A stretch of 64,000 nt of DNA, taken from contig NGZR01000001.1 in assembly GCA_002197995.1 (NCBI GenBank), positions 3,906,001 to 3,970,000 of the forward strand, written 5' to 3'. Numbering within the stretch: position 1 is the stretch's first letter; every line of letters begins with the position of its first letter. Under the pieces are notes generated by a model. It had not been told where the DNA came from. It searched no databases and was given only the letters and a program-made list of their open reading frames with translations. A program made the translations under genes and the position numbers. Below are positions 10,849-23,810 of this stretch, one piece after another. This DNA comes from Gaeumannomyces sp. JS-464. Taxonomy: Eukaryota > Ascomycota > Sordariomycetes > Magnaporthales > Magnaporthaceae.

Positions 10849-13402
10849 GGCGTGGTTGCGTGGTGAGCTGCGTCCAAGCTTGCGGGGGTCGGCGGAAAGA
10901 AATAATAGGTAGATAATGTGGGCGGTTTGTTATGGTAGTGGTAGGAGTGGTGGGGGGCAAAAACGGCGCGCGCGTTCGGTGGACTCTTGAGGTCAGCCTT
11001 TGTTTGATGAGCCGACGCAGCCTGGCGCGACGCCCGTCTTCGCCGAGAGGTTAGGATGTGGTAATCGATATAATATGCCGTATGTCGTCCAGAACCGGTA
11101 CTAGGGAGGATGGTAGAGGTGCTCAAGAGCACACAGCAGCGCGACTGGGGGAAAACGAGGGTTCAGTATTTTCTCCGTGATTGAAAGCTTGGCACGGGGC
11201 CGGTCGAACTATGCTGGGGAGGCTAGGCCGGCAGGCGGGAAGTTGGCGAGCAGGCTGGAGGGCAGATTGCTCTGGAGATCTCGGTCGTGTGCCGCCGTTG
11301 GACGAATTGTCGGCCGGGGAGGACAGGCAGAGGCAGAGGAGGAGGAGGGTGGGCGTGCCGAGTTAACCGGATTGGAGGCGCAGCAGCAGCAGGATAACGA
11401 GCGAACGAGAGAGCCGCAGGGGCGGGTGCTCGGCAAAAGAGAATTCTGGCGCAGCAGTCGAAGGGGCCGACGCACGAGGCAAAGCAAGCGACGAGGGATT
11501 GGTGCTGCAGATGGAGGGTGAGGCTCGGGCCAGGACGAGGACGCGATCTGAGTGGGCCGGCTCCTTGTTCTTGCGTTTGTAGCAGTAGATGACGGAGGCT
11601 TGTTCGTGTGGGCGATCGGTAGGCAGGAAGTATTTTGGTGCGGGTCGGTTGGTCGGCGCGGGCAGCAGCAGTGTTGGCTGGCTGGCCTCTTGGGCTCGTT
11701 CGACTATGCCCACTTTGGGCCAGCGGCTTTGGGCGGGCGGGCCTGCTCGATCCCTGGCGCGCGTGGATGTGGGGGCACTGCCTGTGCAAGACGATGGAAA
11801 TGATACGTCAGCCTCGCTCCTGGTGATTCTTTTGTCCGGCCTGCTGGTCGTATTTGTCTTCTTGTTCCCTGGCGTCGAGTGCACCTGTTCGCCCCTGGTG
11901 CGTAGCGGTTGCATGGACTGCAGCAGCGCGAGGAAACCAAGGTTGCAGTCGAGGCCTTGTACCTTAGCCCGGCGGATTGACAGGCACACACCAACCCCGG
12001 AAACCTACCACCACCCGGGGCACCACACTCGCCCACACGCCCAGCCATCTCCGCGGTTCTTGGCCACACACTTCAGACTCCGGTTTTCCACAGGCACACT
12101 CTCACACACAGGCTGGAGACACACGCACACTCACGCGCCACTGCTGGATGCAGGGAGTCTGCAAACGGCCGACTTTCGGCAGAACGATGACGATGACTCG
12201 AGAGGGTGGAGGCGGCGGCAATGGAGCACCTCTTCTTCCAGGCTAGCCCGTTGGACCGGGACGAGGGGTGGATGGAAATCAGTGTGGGTGCCAAAGTAAA
12301 GATAGGGAAGGAGGGAAGAGAAAAGCAATCAGGATCCTGGATGGAGGCTATTTGTCTTGTCGCTGCAATCAATAATTAAATCAACGGGACCCTCCAGGCA
12401 CGAAAGAGATCTAATCCATGCCATGGATGTCCCATCTGCCCGACAAGAAAGAAAAGAAAATGAGGAAAAAAAAAAAAAGATAAGCACACGTGACAATATA
12501 CCTACTGCCCCCTTCGACTTGGCGTGTCGCATCGTCTCAACCGGCCACCTCCCTCCCTCTTGAAGCAGGCGGACATGGGAAGCGGGCATTCGAGCGTTTT
12601 CATTGCCGCCAGGCGCTGGGCGGCCCTGATAGTCCTCGGTGACGAGTCCAAGCCCCTGGGTGAGAAATGCAGGGCAGAATTAAGTGACGGGGCGGTCTAG
12701 TATGATGCTGCCAGGTCCGCGCAGCCTTGGTACCCAATTGCACGGCCTATCTCACCCACCACACGCGAGCGACCACACTTTTATTCTTCCACCCTCCACC
12801 CAAGGTTCTAAAGGTTGAGACTAAGGAGCGAGTTGCATATAGACAGGCATCACCCAAATCTGCGGAGTGCGGGCCAGCGTCTGGGCTTTGCGAGGCGAGC
12901 GCTGATGGCATGACAGGCTGACATTGACGCGTGGTAGTGCCAAACTCAAATTTTTTTTTCCTTTGCTTGAGGACTGGTCCACCGTCAAGGCCCTAAACGA
13001 CTACCACGCTCTCTGCTCTGTAGCTCCATACGCAACCGGTACGGGAGCTCCTGGAATGCCATCCAGCATCAAAAAGGGGGGTTGCATGCATGCTGCGGAC
13101 AGCAGCAACACGCCGGCTCCCAAGTGGGCGGGCGGCCGGGTGGCACTCGAGCGTCTTTACCGGCGTGGTCGGTGAGCAGTTTGCAGACACCTCATGCTCT
13201 GCAAGGCATCCTAGCACCATCATCCAGATGTCAGCAGACCTGTCTGCATGCACACTCAATCCTCGCCGCTGTCTCTGGCCGGCCTTGATCTGTATGGCTG
13301 CGGCCAGCCGAGCGGGGTCCACATCCCTTTTGGACCAGCTGTGCCTCAATACCCACCAGACGGGCTGAAAGGAGCCATCCATTTCCGTCGTCCAACAGCA
13401 CG

Positions 13403-13434
13403 GGATGGATGGAGGGATGGATGGATGGATGGAG
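13403..13434. repeat. TGGA/GGAT tetranucleotide microsatellite
   Basis: Roughly eight imperfect GGAT/GGAG units in tandem are visible in non-coding DNA. Confidence 0.85.
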
Positions 13435-15624
13435 CCCCATGCAACGGAAGCCGTCGCTCCTCCTTTCCATGCATAAACACTCGGTCGCACCTCGACTCAA
13501 GGTTGGGTGTGGACAGAGTCTGATCGGAGAAACGAGATGTGATCGCTTGTGTCACCTCTCTGCTGCCCCTCGCTCCGCCGCGATGGCCTGGCACGAGCAG
13601 ATTGATGGAGCGCCCCGACACCGACTTGTCCGATATCTTGCTGGTTCTCGTGGAGATGCCACGCACACCCCGCTGCCGTCGACGCTGGCGATTCTCGTGG
13701 CCTGTTCGTATTTGTTAGCCCGGCGGACTACTCTCGGCCCAGAAGCAGCTCGCTAGGTTCGGTACGTGGTCCCGGGTGTCCTGGTCCGGTTCCATGCATG
13801 TGTCTCCACTTCCCGAGCTGGAGAATGGACTCATAACGACGAGACCCAGATTGGACATCAACATGAGCTGCCCAAACAGTCATTATTCCCTGTCCTCGTC
13901 AGGAGCTTCTCCTGCGATATCGGCCATACCGGGCGGCAGAAAGTTCTCGAAGCAATTTCACGGCCCTTGGATTCCAGCTCCCGCCCGATATTACCTCCAT
14001 TCCAACGATAGCCGGCACTCCTCTGGGCGCCTTTGTTCGATTTTGTTCGATTTTGTTGGGGGTTCGTCCTCTTAGCTCCGGCCTGGACGGGGAGGAGGCG
14101 CAGCCGCCAGCCCCCCCGGCCACTGAGTGATAGCTGTGCCCGATCACGAGACGCGCTGGGATTTACTATCCGAGGCCGCCGCATCTCTCGCGTGGGACCC
14201 CACCCCCACTAGCGACCAGATTGGCCCTGCCTGGGTCGTCCTCCCGGGTGCTTGCAGCTCAGGGGTAACGGCGGCTGCATTCTCGTCAGCGTCCTCCCAC
14301 TCCTCACGCGAAGAGGGTCGGCCGTGATCTGCACTCCTGCCCGAGGCTGACCACACTCATGCAGTCGTCGGTTTGCTGGCAGGTCAGGTGGCTCATCACT
14401 CGCAGAATAGACCCATCTAGCACTCTACGCGGGACTCTTGCATTGGTCTCGATGGTTCCGTGCGCCCCCAAAGACTCGATGCGGGCTAGGCACCCCCGCG
14501 GCAGTTTGCTGTTGAGATCGCCACAGTGACGGTAATGGCCGTGCCTTATCTCCGACATGCCAGGTGGGAAGAGAGAGCAGCTCTGATGAGAATCGTCCAC
14601 AACCTCTTGTCCGCCGTTCGTCTCTTTCGGGCTCCGTCGAAGTGCCGCGCCCGCCGATCCTTCCCGCCGCGCAGTGCGCAATATACACTCGGCACTTGCC
14701 TATGTTACAATCCGAAATGAAAGGTGACAGTAGGGCCGCCTTTGCCGCCGAGAAACTGGCGAAGATACGTTCTGCATGTAAACGTGAGAATGATGTGTTC
14801 CGGCAGGGCACAAACGAAATCTGTTGTATCGCCGCAGCCGAGTAGGTTATCGACCTCTGATACCCAAGTGGAAAAGGCTGACCTCGGAATCCAAGGTCCC
14901 GGACTACGAGGCACGGCAATACAGACTAGGAGGAGCTGTGGTAGACCCACCTCTGGCGCCGGCAGTCGGCACCATGCATCGGAGACTCACTCACCACGCC
15001 GGCTTTTCTTCCGGGTCCCGCAACCTTGCCCGCTTAACCGCGCGGCATGGTGGGTTGAGGCCGAGTCTCCGACTGATGGGCGATCTCGAGCTCGAGGTTC
15101 GTCATCACTTCGTTGGACCACCCAAAGAAGACATACAACCCAGGACTTTAATACTGCGCCGATCACTTGCCAGATACAATGAAGGCGCATAGGTGCTTAT
15201 CAACTGGGCCCTCTTAGTGTGCCTTGGAGATCTTGCATGGCTGTGCCAGCTAGCAGTGATGCGACGCAAGGACGGCACGCATCTCGGCATTCCCAAGACA
15301 AGTGGGCAAGGAGCTACGTGACAGCCCCTGGCGGGCCTTGGAAAAGATCGCCGAAGTCTATGTATGTAGATGTGCAGGCTTGCGTTTGCCTCTTTGATGG
15401 GGCATTCTGTCGAGGCCGCAACGCTTCCATGGTCAAGACAAGCTGCATGGAATGAACGCGAGTCGCCCACTGCCGGAGCCGGCAGGTGTCGGGCCTTTGT
15501 CGGCCTCTTCTCCATATGCTACTGCTCCCAGAGAGCTAAGCCTCAAGCTAAGGTGCCGGGGCTGGGAGGCATCGGGTGCTGGATGCGTCCGTATCGTAGG
15601 TAAATAGGCCGGCTTCAACATACG

Positions 15625-15654
15625 TACCACCTAGGTACCTAGGTAGGTGGTAGC
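15625..15654. repeat. CCTAGGTACCTAGGTAGG palindromic motif cluster
   Basis: Overlapping self-complementary units (CCTAGG, GGTACC) stand in tandem. This is the densest copy of a motif scattered through the non-coding DNA of the window. Confidence 0.6.
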
Positions 15655-16152
15655 TAGGCAGAAATCAAGTTGGCTCAAAAGTGAATTGGGTAGTGGGTTA
15701 CCAAAGCAACACATGGCCGGCTTAGCTCCGAGGTTTAAGGAAAGGCCCGTGGGAGAGCATCCCGACATATGAGCAACGGATGTGCTCCGGAAAAGCCGGG
15801 TGCTGTGCCACCGGGCCGGCAGACGCCACATGGGGCGGCATCCGAGCTAATGGGCCCCCGAGGCATCGTGTTGACGCAGTGCTGTCTAAATTTAGCAGGC
15901 TTCGTTCGTCGAACCCACCTCGCCTTATGTCCTGTACTGTGCGTAGAAACGTTGTTGACACACTCGCAACCCAGTGTCTCGCACCCACCAGACGTTTGCC
16001 GTGCCCACTGTGGACGTTTCCCGTATTCACGGGACGCTCCACCGAGGCTGGAACCCTTGCGTCACTGCCCGTGGCGCTCTCGAAGCACTCGCTAGCGAGA
16101 AAATAGGTTACGTAGTGTTGGCTTACGCGGAGACTGGAACGCGCGACGCGGG

Positions 16153-16173
16153 AAAAAAAAAAAAAAAAAAAAA
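16153..16173. repeat. Poly(A) tract, 21 bases
   Basis: An uninterrupted A21 follows a GC-rich segment. No flanking duplication was recognised by eye. Confidence 0.9.
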
Positions 16174-17857
16174 GCATGACCTCGTAAAGTTTCAGCCAAC
16201 CCAATTTGCCCCTCGGGTGCTTCAGTCTGAGATGTCTGACTCTCGGCCGAGTCCACTCGATCGAGTTTAACTTCTTTTTTCGGTATCTTTTTTTTCTTCT
16301 TTTTTTTTTCTGTGTGGAGAGAGCTTGCCACTTGATGCGCTTGGCATTGACGCTGGCTGGCTGCTTAGGTACCTGTTTTGTCGCATGGGTCGCTCTTTTC
16401 GATTATTTTTGGAGTACATGCGCGCCACTCGATCAACTTTGACAGCAAACAGAATAAAATAGAAATAAGGTAGCGTGGTAGCAAGCAGCACAAGAAGGCA
16501 AATGGCAACACAAAACAAGACACGAGCCCCTGGGAAGGTGGTCCTCGGCGGGGCGTCGGCTATCAAGAAGTATGTGCATAGGCGATGGGCGGATCATCCC
16601 TGATGGGCGGCGACACCTGGTCGATGGCCATTGTGAGAGGCAATCGAGAAGGGTATCCCATTGGTCCGTCCGCTACGGCTCACAGCCCGGTGCCCGCTGA
16701 CGTGCGCAATAGACCGCCAGGTAACCCAGGGAGCGAGCCAGGCGACCAGGCAGACGTGTTTTGTCTGATGCTTGGACCGTTGGGCAGGTCTACAGACGAA
16801 GGATCCATACAAGCCGTACAGTAACCAACCAACAGACCAACAACGGCATGAATCCCTCGCCCCAAGATGGTTCTTGTTCAGGGTTGAATGTGCGAGCTGT
16901 GAAGGGATTCCTCCATCCACGCGTACCGTATAAGTTCCTCCGTTCATGGACTGTACGAGGTGGTGTGAAGCGGATGATTGTCCGTCGTGATTGTCGGGGA
17001 GAGACAGGGCCAAGACGCAAGGTTGCGGACGCTGAAACAGCGCAAGTCTTTTTCCCAAAGGCACGGGGTGTGGCCTGGCACGGCGCCCAAATAAAAACAT
17101 GCACTTCTGATGACGCTAATTGGAATGCGCCCCTATGCCCGAACTTATCCTGGAGGTCTCCTTTCCTATTGCCTTTCCTACTTCCTAATTTTTTCTTCTT
17201 TTCTTTTCGCTGTTTTAACTTTCCCGGTTATGCAGTTTATATGGAGTGCACCTTTTTTTATTTTATTTTATTTATTTTATTTGGGGAACGTGCCTGGGGA
17301 GGGTCGCGTCGGGATGACGGATGAGGGATCTGGCGGTGGGCTGGCAGCCGGCGGGCTGATTGGGGGGCTGAGCACTGCAGCACAGCGGGCTGCCACGCAA
17401 CCACATGCAAGAGCCAAACGGCGCACGGTCGCGGACCCGGCAACAGGGCAAACACCAACGGAAAGGTGATGGGGAAACTGCGCCACCCTTAATCTGGCCA
17501 TTCACAGCGGGATCCTGGCCCCAACCTGGCACCCTGGCAATCCCGCATCCCACATCGCACTTGAGACGCCAACAACGTCGAGGGGCCAGCCTGCCAAGGG
17601 GCCCTCCGCAGCTGACTGCGCAGCACGAAGAGCCGGGTACAGTGCGCCCGCGCTGCGCCCTGCCCCATCCCAAAAAACAGACTGCTGGAGCCGGTTCCCT
17701 CTTGATTACGTCCCAAGTGGCGTGGCGCGGTTTGCTGGGACGGCTTACTAGGAATTAATAAATGGATCGCTTCTCCCTGTAGCCGTTGCCTTACTACACT
17801 TGTTTGTCTCTTCCATTCTGCCTCCAGTGTCCTGTCGTTCACTGTAAAACCAAGACC

Positions 17858-17945
17858 AGCCCCTCCATTTTCCCCTCGTGGTCTTCCTTCCTTTTCCTTT
17901 CCCGCTTTTTCCCACGGGTTTTCTCGACCACTCGCTTATCTCCCA
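17858..17945 (+). promoter_or_regulatory. Pyrimidine-rich core promoter/5' UTR of the SUR7-family gene
   Basis: A strongly C/T-biased strand runs about 160-250 bases upstream of the ATG at 18106, the usual position of CT-rich promoter tracts in filamentous fungi. Transcription starts often map near the 3' end of such tracts; the start here is not known. Confidence 0.45.
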
Positions 17946-18105
17946 CTTGCCGTGGTTCCACACTGCTCCCTCACTCATATCGGTCGACTGGCACTTCCAT
18001 CGCCCCTCAGCCTCTGCGATCGCTTCGCCTACGGAATCGACACACGATACCTAAAAGAAACCGCACACTATCCGCAAACGAGGAGTGCGGGCATAGTTTG
18101 GCAAA

Positions 18106-19167
18106 ATGGGAAACTTTGGGCGCTATATCTGCGTGGCGCTGCCATTCCTCCTCACACTCGCCAGCTTGATATCACTGCTTATTGCTGGTCTGGCCGGCGC
18201 AGTGGGCAACAAGGATGGCCTCTACATGTTCCGCGTGAACCTGACGGAGCTTCAGGTCAAGCCCAACGTGCTAGCAGGGTTGGTGGGTCGGTCACCGGAG
18301 CCGCTCCCGCAAGCGGCGCCGCTCATTGATGCGGCCACCGCCCACATTGGCGAGGTCAAGGGCGCTGCGCCCCTCATCGCGGCCGCCACCGGCCACCAGC
18401 AAAAGCAGGCCAACCAGGCCGGCAACATCACGGCCGCCGACCTGGGTCTGCACAAGATCTACGACGTCAACCTGTGGGGCTACTGCTTCAACCCGCAGTC
18501 GGGTGAGCGCTCGTGCCTGGAGCCCAAGTTCAACTGGGCCGAGACCGAGGTCAACAACACGATCGGCAACATCAAAAAGCTGGCCTCGACCGTCGGCAAG
18601 AACGTGACCCTGCCCAAGACCGTGGAGGAGGCCCTCCAGAGCTTCGGCACTGTCACCCGCTGGACCGAGATTGTGTTCATCATCGCCGCCATTGCCCTCG
18701 GCGTCGCCCTTGTGCTCGGCATCATCTCCAACTGCAGCCGCGCCGTGTCTTGCCTGACCTGGGTCGTGTCAGGTGTCGCCTCGGCCGCCGTATGTGGCTT
18801 CGCCGCCCTGGCCACCTCCACCGCCGTCATCGTCGTCGGCACCGCCGAGGGCACTGCCAAGGTTTACGGCGTGCGCTCCAACTTCAACGGCCAGTTCCTG
18901 GCCACCGTCTGGATCTCGGTCGCCTTCGCCCTGGCCGCCGGCTTCTTCTGGCTCTTGACTGTCTGTTGCTGCAAGCCCGAGTCCCGCAGGCGCAGCTCTG
19001 ACACCGAGAAGCACGTGCCCACCGGCGCCTACTCGCCCCTCAACGAGAACCAGTCTGGCGCCTTCCAGAACAACAGCGGCTACTACCACAACCAGTACGG
19101 CGCTCCCCGCTACCCGCAGGGCGCCCGTGGCGACATGGCTTACGAGCCCTACTCGCAAAACCGCTAA
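18106..19167 (+). CDS. SUR7/PalI-family four-helix plasma-membrane protein
   Basis: A single uninterrupted 353-residue frame starts MGNFGRYICVALPFLL. The first membrane helix spans about 8-31. A large extracytoplasmic loop follows with WGYC at 124-127 and a second Cys at 137 (ERSCLEP), the WxGYC-type signature of SUR7/claudin-like fungal proteins. Three further helices lie at about 186-208, 213-246 and 264-288. The cytoplasmic tail is polar and Tyr/Asn/Gln-rich. SUR7 proteins sit in the MCC/eisosome membrane compartment; PalI relatives act in ambient-pH signalling, and the sequence does not exclude that branch. The pil1 gene lies 16.5 kb away. Unlike most neighbours, this gene has no frame break. 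Confidence 0.88.
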   Translation: MGNFGRYICVALPFLLTLASLISLLIAGLAGAVGNKDGLYMFRVNLTELQVKPNVLAGLVGRSPEPLPQAAPLIDAATAHIGEVKGAAPLIAAATGHQQKQANQAGNITAADLGLHKIYDVNLWGYCFNPQSGERSCLEPKFNWAETEVNNTIGNIKKLASTVGKNVTLPKTVEEALQSFGTVTRWTEIVFIIAAIALGVALVLGIISNCSRAVSCLTWVVSGVASAAVCGFAALATSTAVIVVGTAEGTAKVYGVRSNFNGQFLATVWISVAFALAAGFFWLLTVCCCKPESRRRSSDTEKHVPTGAYSPLNENQSGAFQNNSGYYHNQYGAPRYPQGARGDMAYEPYSQNR

Positions 19168-19946
19168 ACTCGACGACTTAATCGGGCGTCGGTCGTGTGA
19201 GAGGTGAGCAGCGGCTCGCCGAGCTGGGTGATCAGAAGCATGTTTTTATTGCGTCATTACTTTACTTTTATGATTTGTTTTTACTGCGCGGGTATGGAAG
19301 AGGATAAAGCCCATCTCCTGTTGGCCTTCTTTCGAAAGCATGTTTACTGGCGTTTGGGGAGACGGATAAATCATGATGACTACACTACTCCTGCTCACAA
19401 GAGGATAAATATCGGTTGGTTCAGGCGGCAACAGAGGATGGTTACCTAGGTAGTTGGATCCGAAGATATCCAGAATGGAACGATACCCTCGATGTGTGGT
19501 CAATTCGGCACAAACCAACATATATCTCATACCTAAACATGCTCGAGATCAGAGTCGTGATCCTTTTACTCGGTCTTGGTTCACTCGGTCTGAGAGACTC
19601 GGGTTTTCTGCAGCCCACTATCAGTGATTACGCGCCATCGAATGGATATGACTCGACCCAATGCGAGAGCACGCATTGCCCAATTTTAAAGCGCAACAAC
19701 CACCTAAGGGATGAGGAGTCTTCATCCTACAAAAGGCAGAAAATCCCAAGGGACAACAAGAGCAACAAATCCTATCCGTTGATATAAATGCTCAAGTCTC
19801 GAACGCGGCTTTGTTGAGCGAGCGTCAGTCGCCCCTCGCCGACGCCTGAGCGTGGTGTTGGAAAACCACCGCCTCGGGCGAGCGGGGAAGGAAAAAAAGT
19901 AAGGGGGATCAAAGAGACCGCAAGACTTGCGGAACACAAACCACCA
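19168..19946. other. Intergenic region SUR7-family gene to WDR6-like gene
   Basis: It is about 780 bases between genes on the same strand, with a CCTAGGTA motif at 19444-19453. No gene is seen. Confidence 0.6.
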
Positions 19947-22900
19947 ATGGGGCCGGCGACGATCCAGACGCTGTATTCAAGATGCCATGACAAGAGGCAG
20001 GCCGTCGCATTCGAGCGAGAGTTCCTCTCCTGCCCAGTCACGGCGCTTGCCTTCTTCCATGACCCCGCCAACAACCTGATCGAGCCGACCACATATCTGC
20101 TCGCCGGCGAGGACACCCAGCTCAAAGTCTTCGACGTGCGGACGGGGCAGTTGTGTGGCGAGCTGCGCGCCTTCGAGTCCAGCGTCGTCCACGGCATCTT
20201 CGTAGCCGCCAGGGCCGAGTTTGTGCTCCTCTGGGGTGGCGCGTCATTCGCTGTGATCCCCGGCGCGTGATACAAGCAATCATCAGGAGCCGCGGCGGCG
20301 TCGAGGAACGGCGGCACCGACAGGACGATGACTGGTGCCCAAATGAGGCCACGGCACCTGACTGGATCTACGATGGCATCCTGGGCAGTGACGGCAGCAG
20401 CAGCAGCCTGGCACGCGGTGTCCTGGTCACGGCGCACAACGAGATCGTCCCGTTCCGGTTCCTCGAGGGACCCGTCGTCGGCTGCAGCTCGCCACCGATC
20501 TCATTTGGCGCCGTCATCTCGCCGTCCCGCCCGATATTGTATTCGGCCAACGTTTGCTGGCTGAGGTCTACCGCTGACCTGTCAGTTAACGACACAGAGG
20601 TTCTCGTGGCCGGCGGAACGGTTTTTGGAGAAATAATCGTCTGGAAGTGCCGTCCCTGGGACAAGAGCGGCGGCGCGACGGACGTCCTCTGCGTGCTCTC
20701 GGGCCACGAGGGCTCCGTATTTGGAGTCACTATCTCGGAGGAGCTGGCGTTGCCAGGCGAGGGCGATGATGCCCCCGGCGAGAAGGTCAGGCTGCTTGCC
20801 AGCTGCAGCGACGACAGGACCGTTCGGGTTTGGGACATCACGGATCGCGCCGGCGCCGGGGCGGTGCCAGCCCACCGAGCTGGCAAGTTGCTGGCCGAGA
20901 GCCGCGAGACGGGCTTTGGCGGCAGGCTGTGGATCACTACGATGGACCAGAGACCGGCTCAGCAAAAGATGACGCTGCCGATTCCAGAGAGATAACACCA
21001 AAGCCACTAGCTGTCGCCATGGGCCACCAGTCCAGGATATGGCATGTGCGCTTCTCTACCCGGGGCTTGCTGTCGCCGGCGCTTAAGGGGAGCCCGGGCG
21101 AAGGTCAAGGGCCGACATCGCGGCTGACGGTATACTCCTTCGGCGAAGACGCCACCACGCAGGAGTGGGCTCCTTACGCTGGGCCACGCAGAGGGCAGTC
21201 TTCAAATGTTCGGGGCCCTATCGCATATCAATGCGGTCCGTGTCATAGAGGGAAGCACATCTGGTCCACCGCGATGCTCGGCCGTGCGACAGTGGAGAGC
21301 CTTTGATAGCCACTGGAGGCGCGATGGAAGATTGCGCTCCTTGGACCAACCGCTGCTCTTGCACGTCCCGCTTCCTCTATTGAAGCAACGCCCACATCTC
21401 CGGACGTCATCGACGTGTCGTTCGTTCCCGACGTTTCGCCCTTGATCGAAGCCACGGGCGGGACAGGCCACAAAGCCAAAGGGGAGATTCAAGACATTTG
21501 CCTTTGTCTCGGGGACGAGATCCTGGTGACATCAACATTTGGCAACGTCTTTCTCGGGCGTGTGCACGATGGCGACAGCTCGCAGGTCTCCTGGGCCAGA
21601 CTTGACCTGCTCGATGAGGTCCGGTCCGACCTCAGGGGCTACAACATCGTCAGGGGACCAGGCAGAACTCAGTCCGGATTCTGCCTCCTTGGCTCAGCGA
21701 GCGGCGCGGTCTACATGTTCTCGCCTATCCTTCAATCGCGTCTCGAGAAGATCGCGGGGCTAGGGCGCAAAGTCTCTGATATTTTTGTGCTTCCAACGCT
21801 GCCGGAGGTCTCCGGCGAGTCTAGCACTGGTTGCATTGGATGGCCATATCCATCTCATCGTGACACTTCTGGGTCACGATGAAGCGTTTTTTATCACCAT
21901 TGCCAAGCCACGTTTGAGTACTAACGTAGCCGAGACAATGACGACAACAACACAAAGCATACCCGTGCCAAGTGGCTGCGTCATCACAGCAACCGATTTC
22001 TCGGGAGGTCTTTTGAGTCTTGGGAGCAGGGACGGGAGACTGCTCTTCTTTAGGAACTGCTTGCAAGGTCAAAACAGAGACAACGCCGACGGTGCTTGGC
22101 AGAGGGTACAAAGTTCGCCAGAAACTACAAGGAGCAAAGACGCCATCACCTCTATTGTGCGTCTCCCGGGAATCTCGTCGGGAGCCGCCTCGCCTTATAT
22201 ACTTGCTACATGCCGCGACGGCAAATACCTGATTTACGAGATTGAAACCCGGACTGACGGAAATTGCGGCGAGTGTCAGGGAGAGACCATCTCCCTTAAT
22301 CTGGTGCACGATTCGTCACCACCGTTCGGCCCCGTCATAACAGAAGCCTGGTTCGAGGAGGGCGAAGAGGAGGGCAGGACTGAGCTGATGCTATGCGGGT
22401 TCCGCAGCAGGTACTTTGTGGTGTGGAACGAGACGCGGCAGCACGAGGTCGCGACGGTCGACTGCGGCGGCGTACACCGCACCTACGCCTACACAACACA
22501 GAGGCAAGGCGCCGTGAAGAAAGGAGCGGGAGGGATGCGGCGGCGGCAGGAATGGGTCCGCTTTGCATACTCCAAGGCACAGCGCACGCACATATACACG
22601 CAGCACGGCGCCGGCCACACCGCGCTCAAGCCGGGCACCCACGGGCGCGAAATCAGAGCGGCGAGTTGGTGCAACGTCGCCGCCGCCGCCGATGAATCCG
22701 CGATGGGTGAGGAGGGCCGCCTCCTGGCTACGGCGGCCGAGGACACCACCGTCCGCATCTGGAGGTACGGACCCGCGGCGGGCAGGGACGGCGGCGGGGC
22801 GGCGAGGATGCTGCGCTGCGCGGCATCGCTCAGCGCCCACACGGCCGGCCTGCAGTCGCTGCGGTGGTGCGGCGCGGGCGGGGGCGGGCGGGACTGCTAC

Positions 22901-23810
22901 CTCGTCAGCAGCGCGGGCAACGAGGAGCTCTTCGTCTGGCGCGTCTCGCGCCTGGACGGGCGCTCGCGGTACGGCGGGCTGGCGGTCGTGCGCGAGGCCG
23001 CGTACCCGGACCGCACCGCCGACGGCGACCTCCGGATCCTGAATGTCGACGCCACCGAGGGGCGGTACCGGCGGCGGCGGCGGCGGCTTCGCCATCTCTC
23101 TGGTGCTGTCCAACTCAGAGGTCAAGACGTACCGGTACTCGCGCGAGCTCGGGTTCGTGCTACTCGCGCGGGGGATGTACACGGGCGCGTGTCTGACGCA
23201 GATTCGTCACCTTCGGGTCCGGCAGGAGGGTGACCTTGCGTTGCGCGTGCTGACGGCCTCGACCGATGGCAGCGCCGTCGTGTGGGGAGCCAAGAGGAGC
23301 GAGGGGTCGGTTCCGACCGAGTATGTAATCAGGAGCGTCCACGGCCTACACCAAAGCTCGATAAAGGGGCTAGACGTGTGGGCGATGCCGACAGCGGGCG
23401 GCGGCGGCGGCTGGGTGGTTCTGACAACAGGCGACGACAACGCTCTCGGGATATTGCAGCTATACGACGACGATGTCCCTGATGCAGCCGACGACAAGCC
23501 CCGGCACATACGAGCCATTGTACGATCAGCACATGCGGCGGGGATCACGGGGATACACACCATCAAGTCTACGCTGCCGGACGAGGTCCTCGCGGCGACC
23601 ATCAGCAACGACCAGCGGGTCAAGCTCTGGAGGGTGCGTGGGCTGGGGTCCGGACGAGACAAAGGGCCGAAGGTCGAGCTGGTGCAGAACAAGTACAGCG
23701 CTGCTGCAGATGCAGGCGATCTTGCATTGTCTCGTGACGGCAGGCTGGTCGTCGCCGGGGTCGGGATTGAGGTGTGGGAGATGCATCTTGGAGGAGAAGA
23801 CGGCCGTTAG
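19947..23810 (+). CDS. WD40-repeat protein of the WDR6/Rtt10 (Trm734) family, at least five frame breaks
   Basis: The conceptual product is about 1280 residues with many WD40 units, for example GSVFGVTIS...LLASCSDDRTVRVWDI near 20715-20850, RLLATAAEDTTVRIWRYG near 22725 and DEVLAATISNDQRVKLWRV near 23580. The order (short N-terminal blades, GHQSRIWHVRFS, CHRGKHIWS, C-terminal blades) fits WDR6/Rtt10. The yeast relative Trm734 partners the methyltransferase Trm7 to 2'-O-methylate position 34 of tRNA anticodons. The frame changes near 20256 (after SFAVI), 20930-20985, 21180-21335 (two or more), 21826 (before LALVALDGH) and 23055-23060 (one extra G before GGTGGGGGGFAIS). The break pattern looks like small indels, not introns. 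Either the sequence is error-prone here or this copy is a pseudogene; the high protein-level conservation favours error. Confidence 0.8.

Larger units (their letters stand above)
10849..18105. other. 7.3 kb gene-free region between divergent ppz1 and SUR7-family gene
   Basis: I searched both strands and found no open frame with recognisable or protein-like content. The region holds a TGGA microsatellite (13403-13434), a TACCTAGGTA-type palindromic cluster (15625-15654), a 21-base poly(A) (16153-16173) and, next to the SUR7-family gene, a pyrimidine-rich promoter. Long 5' UTRs, non-coding RNAs or decayed repeats are possible but unproven. Confidence 0.55.
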
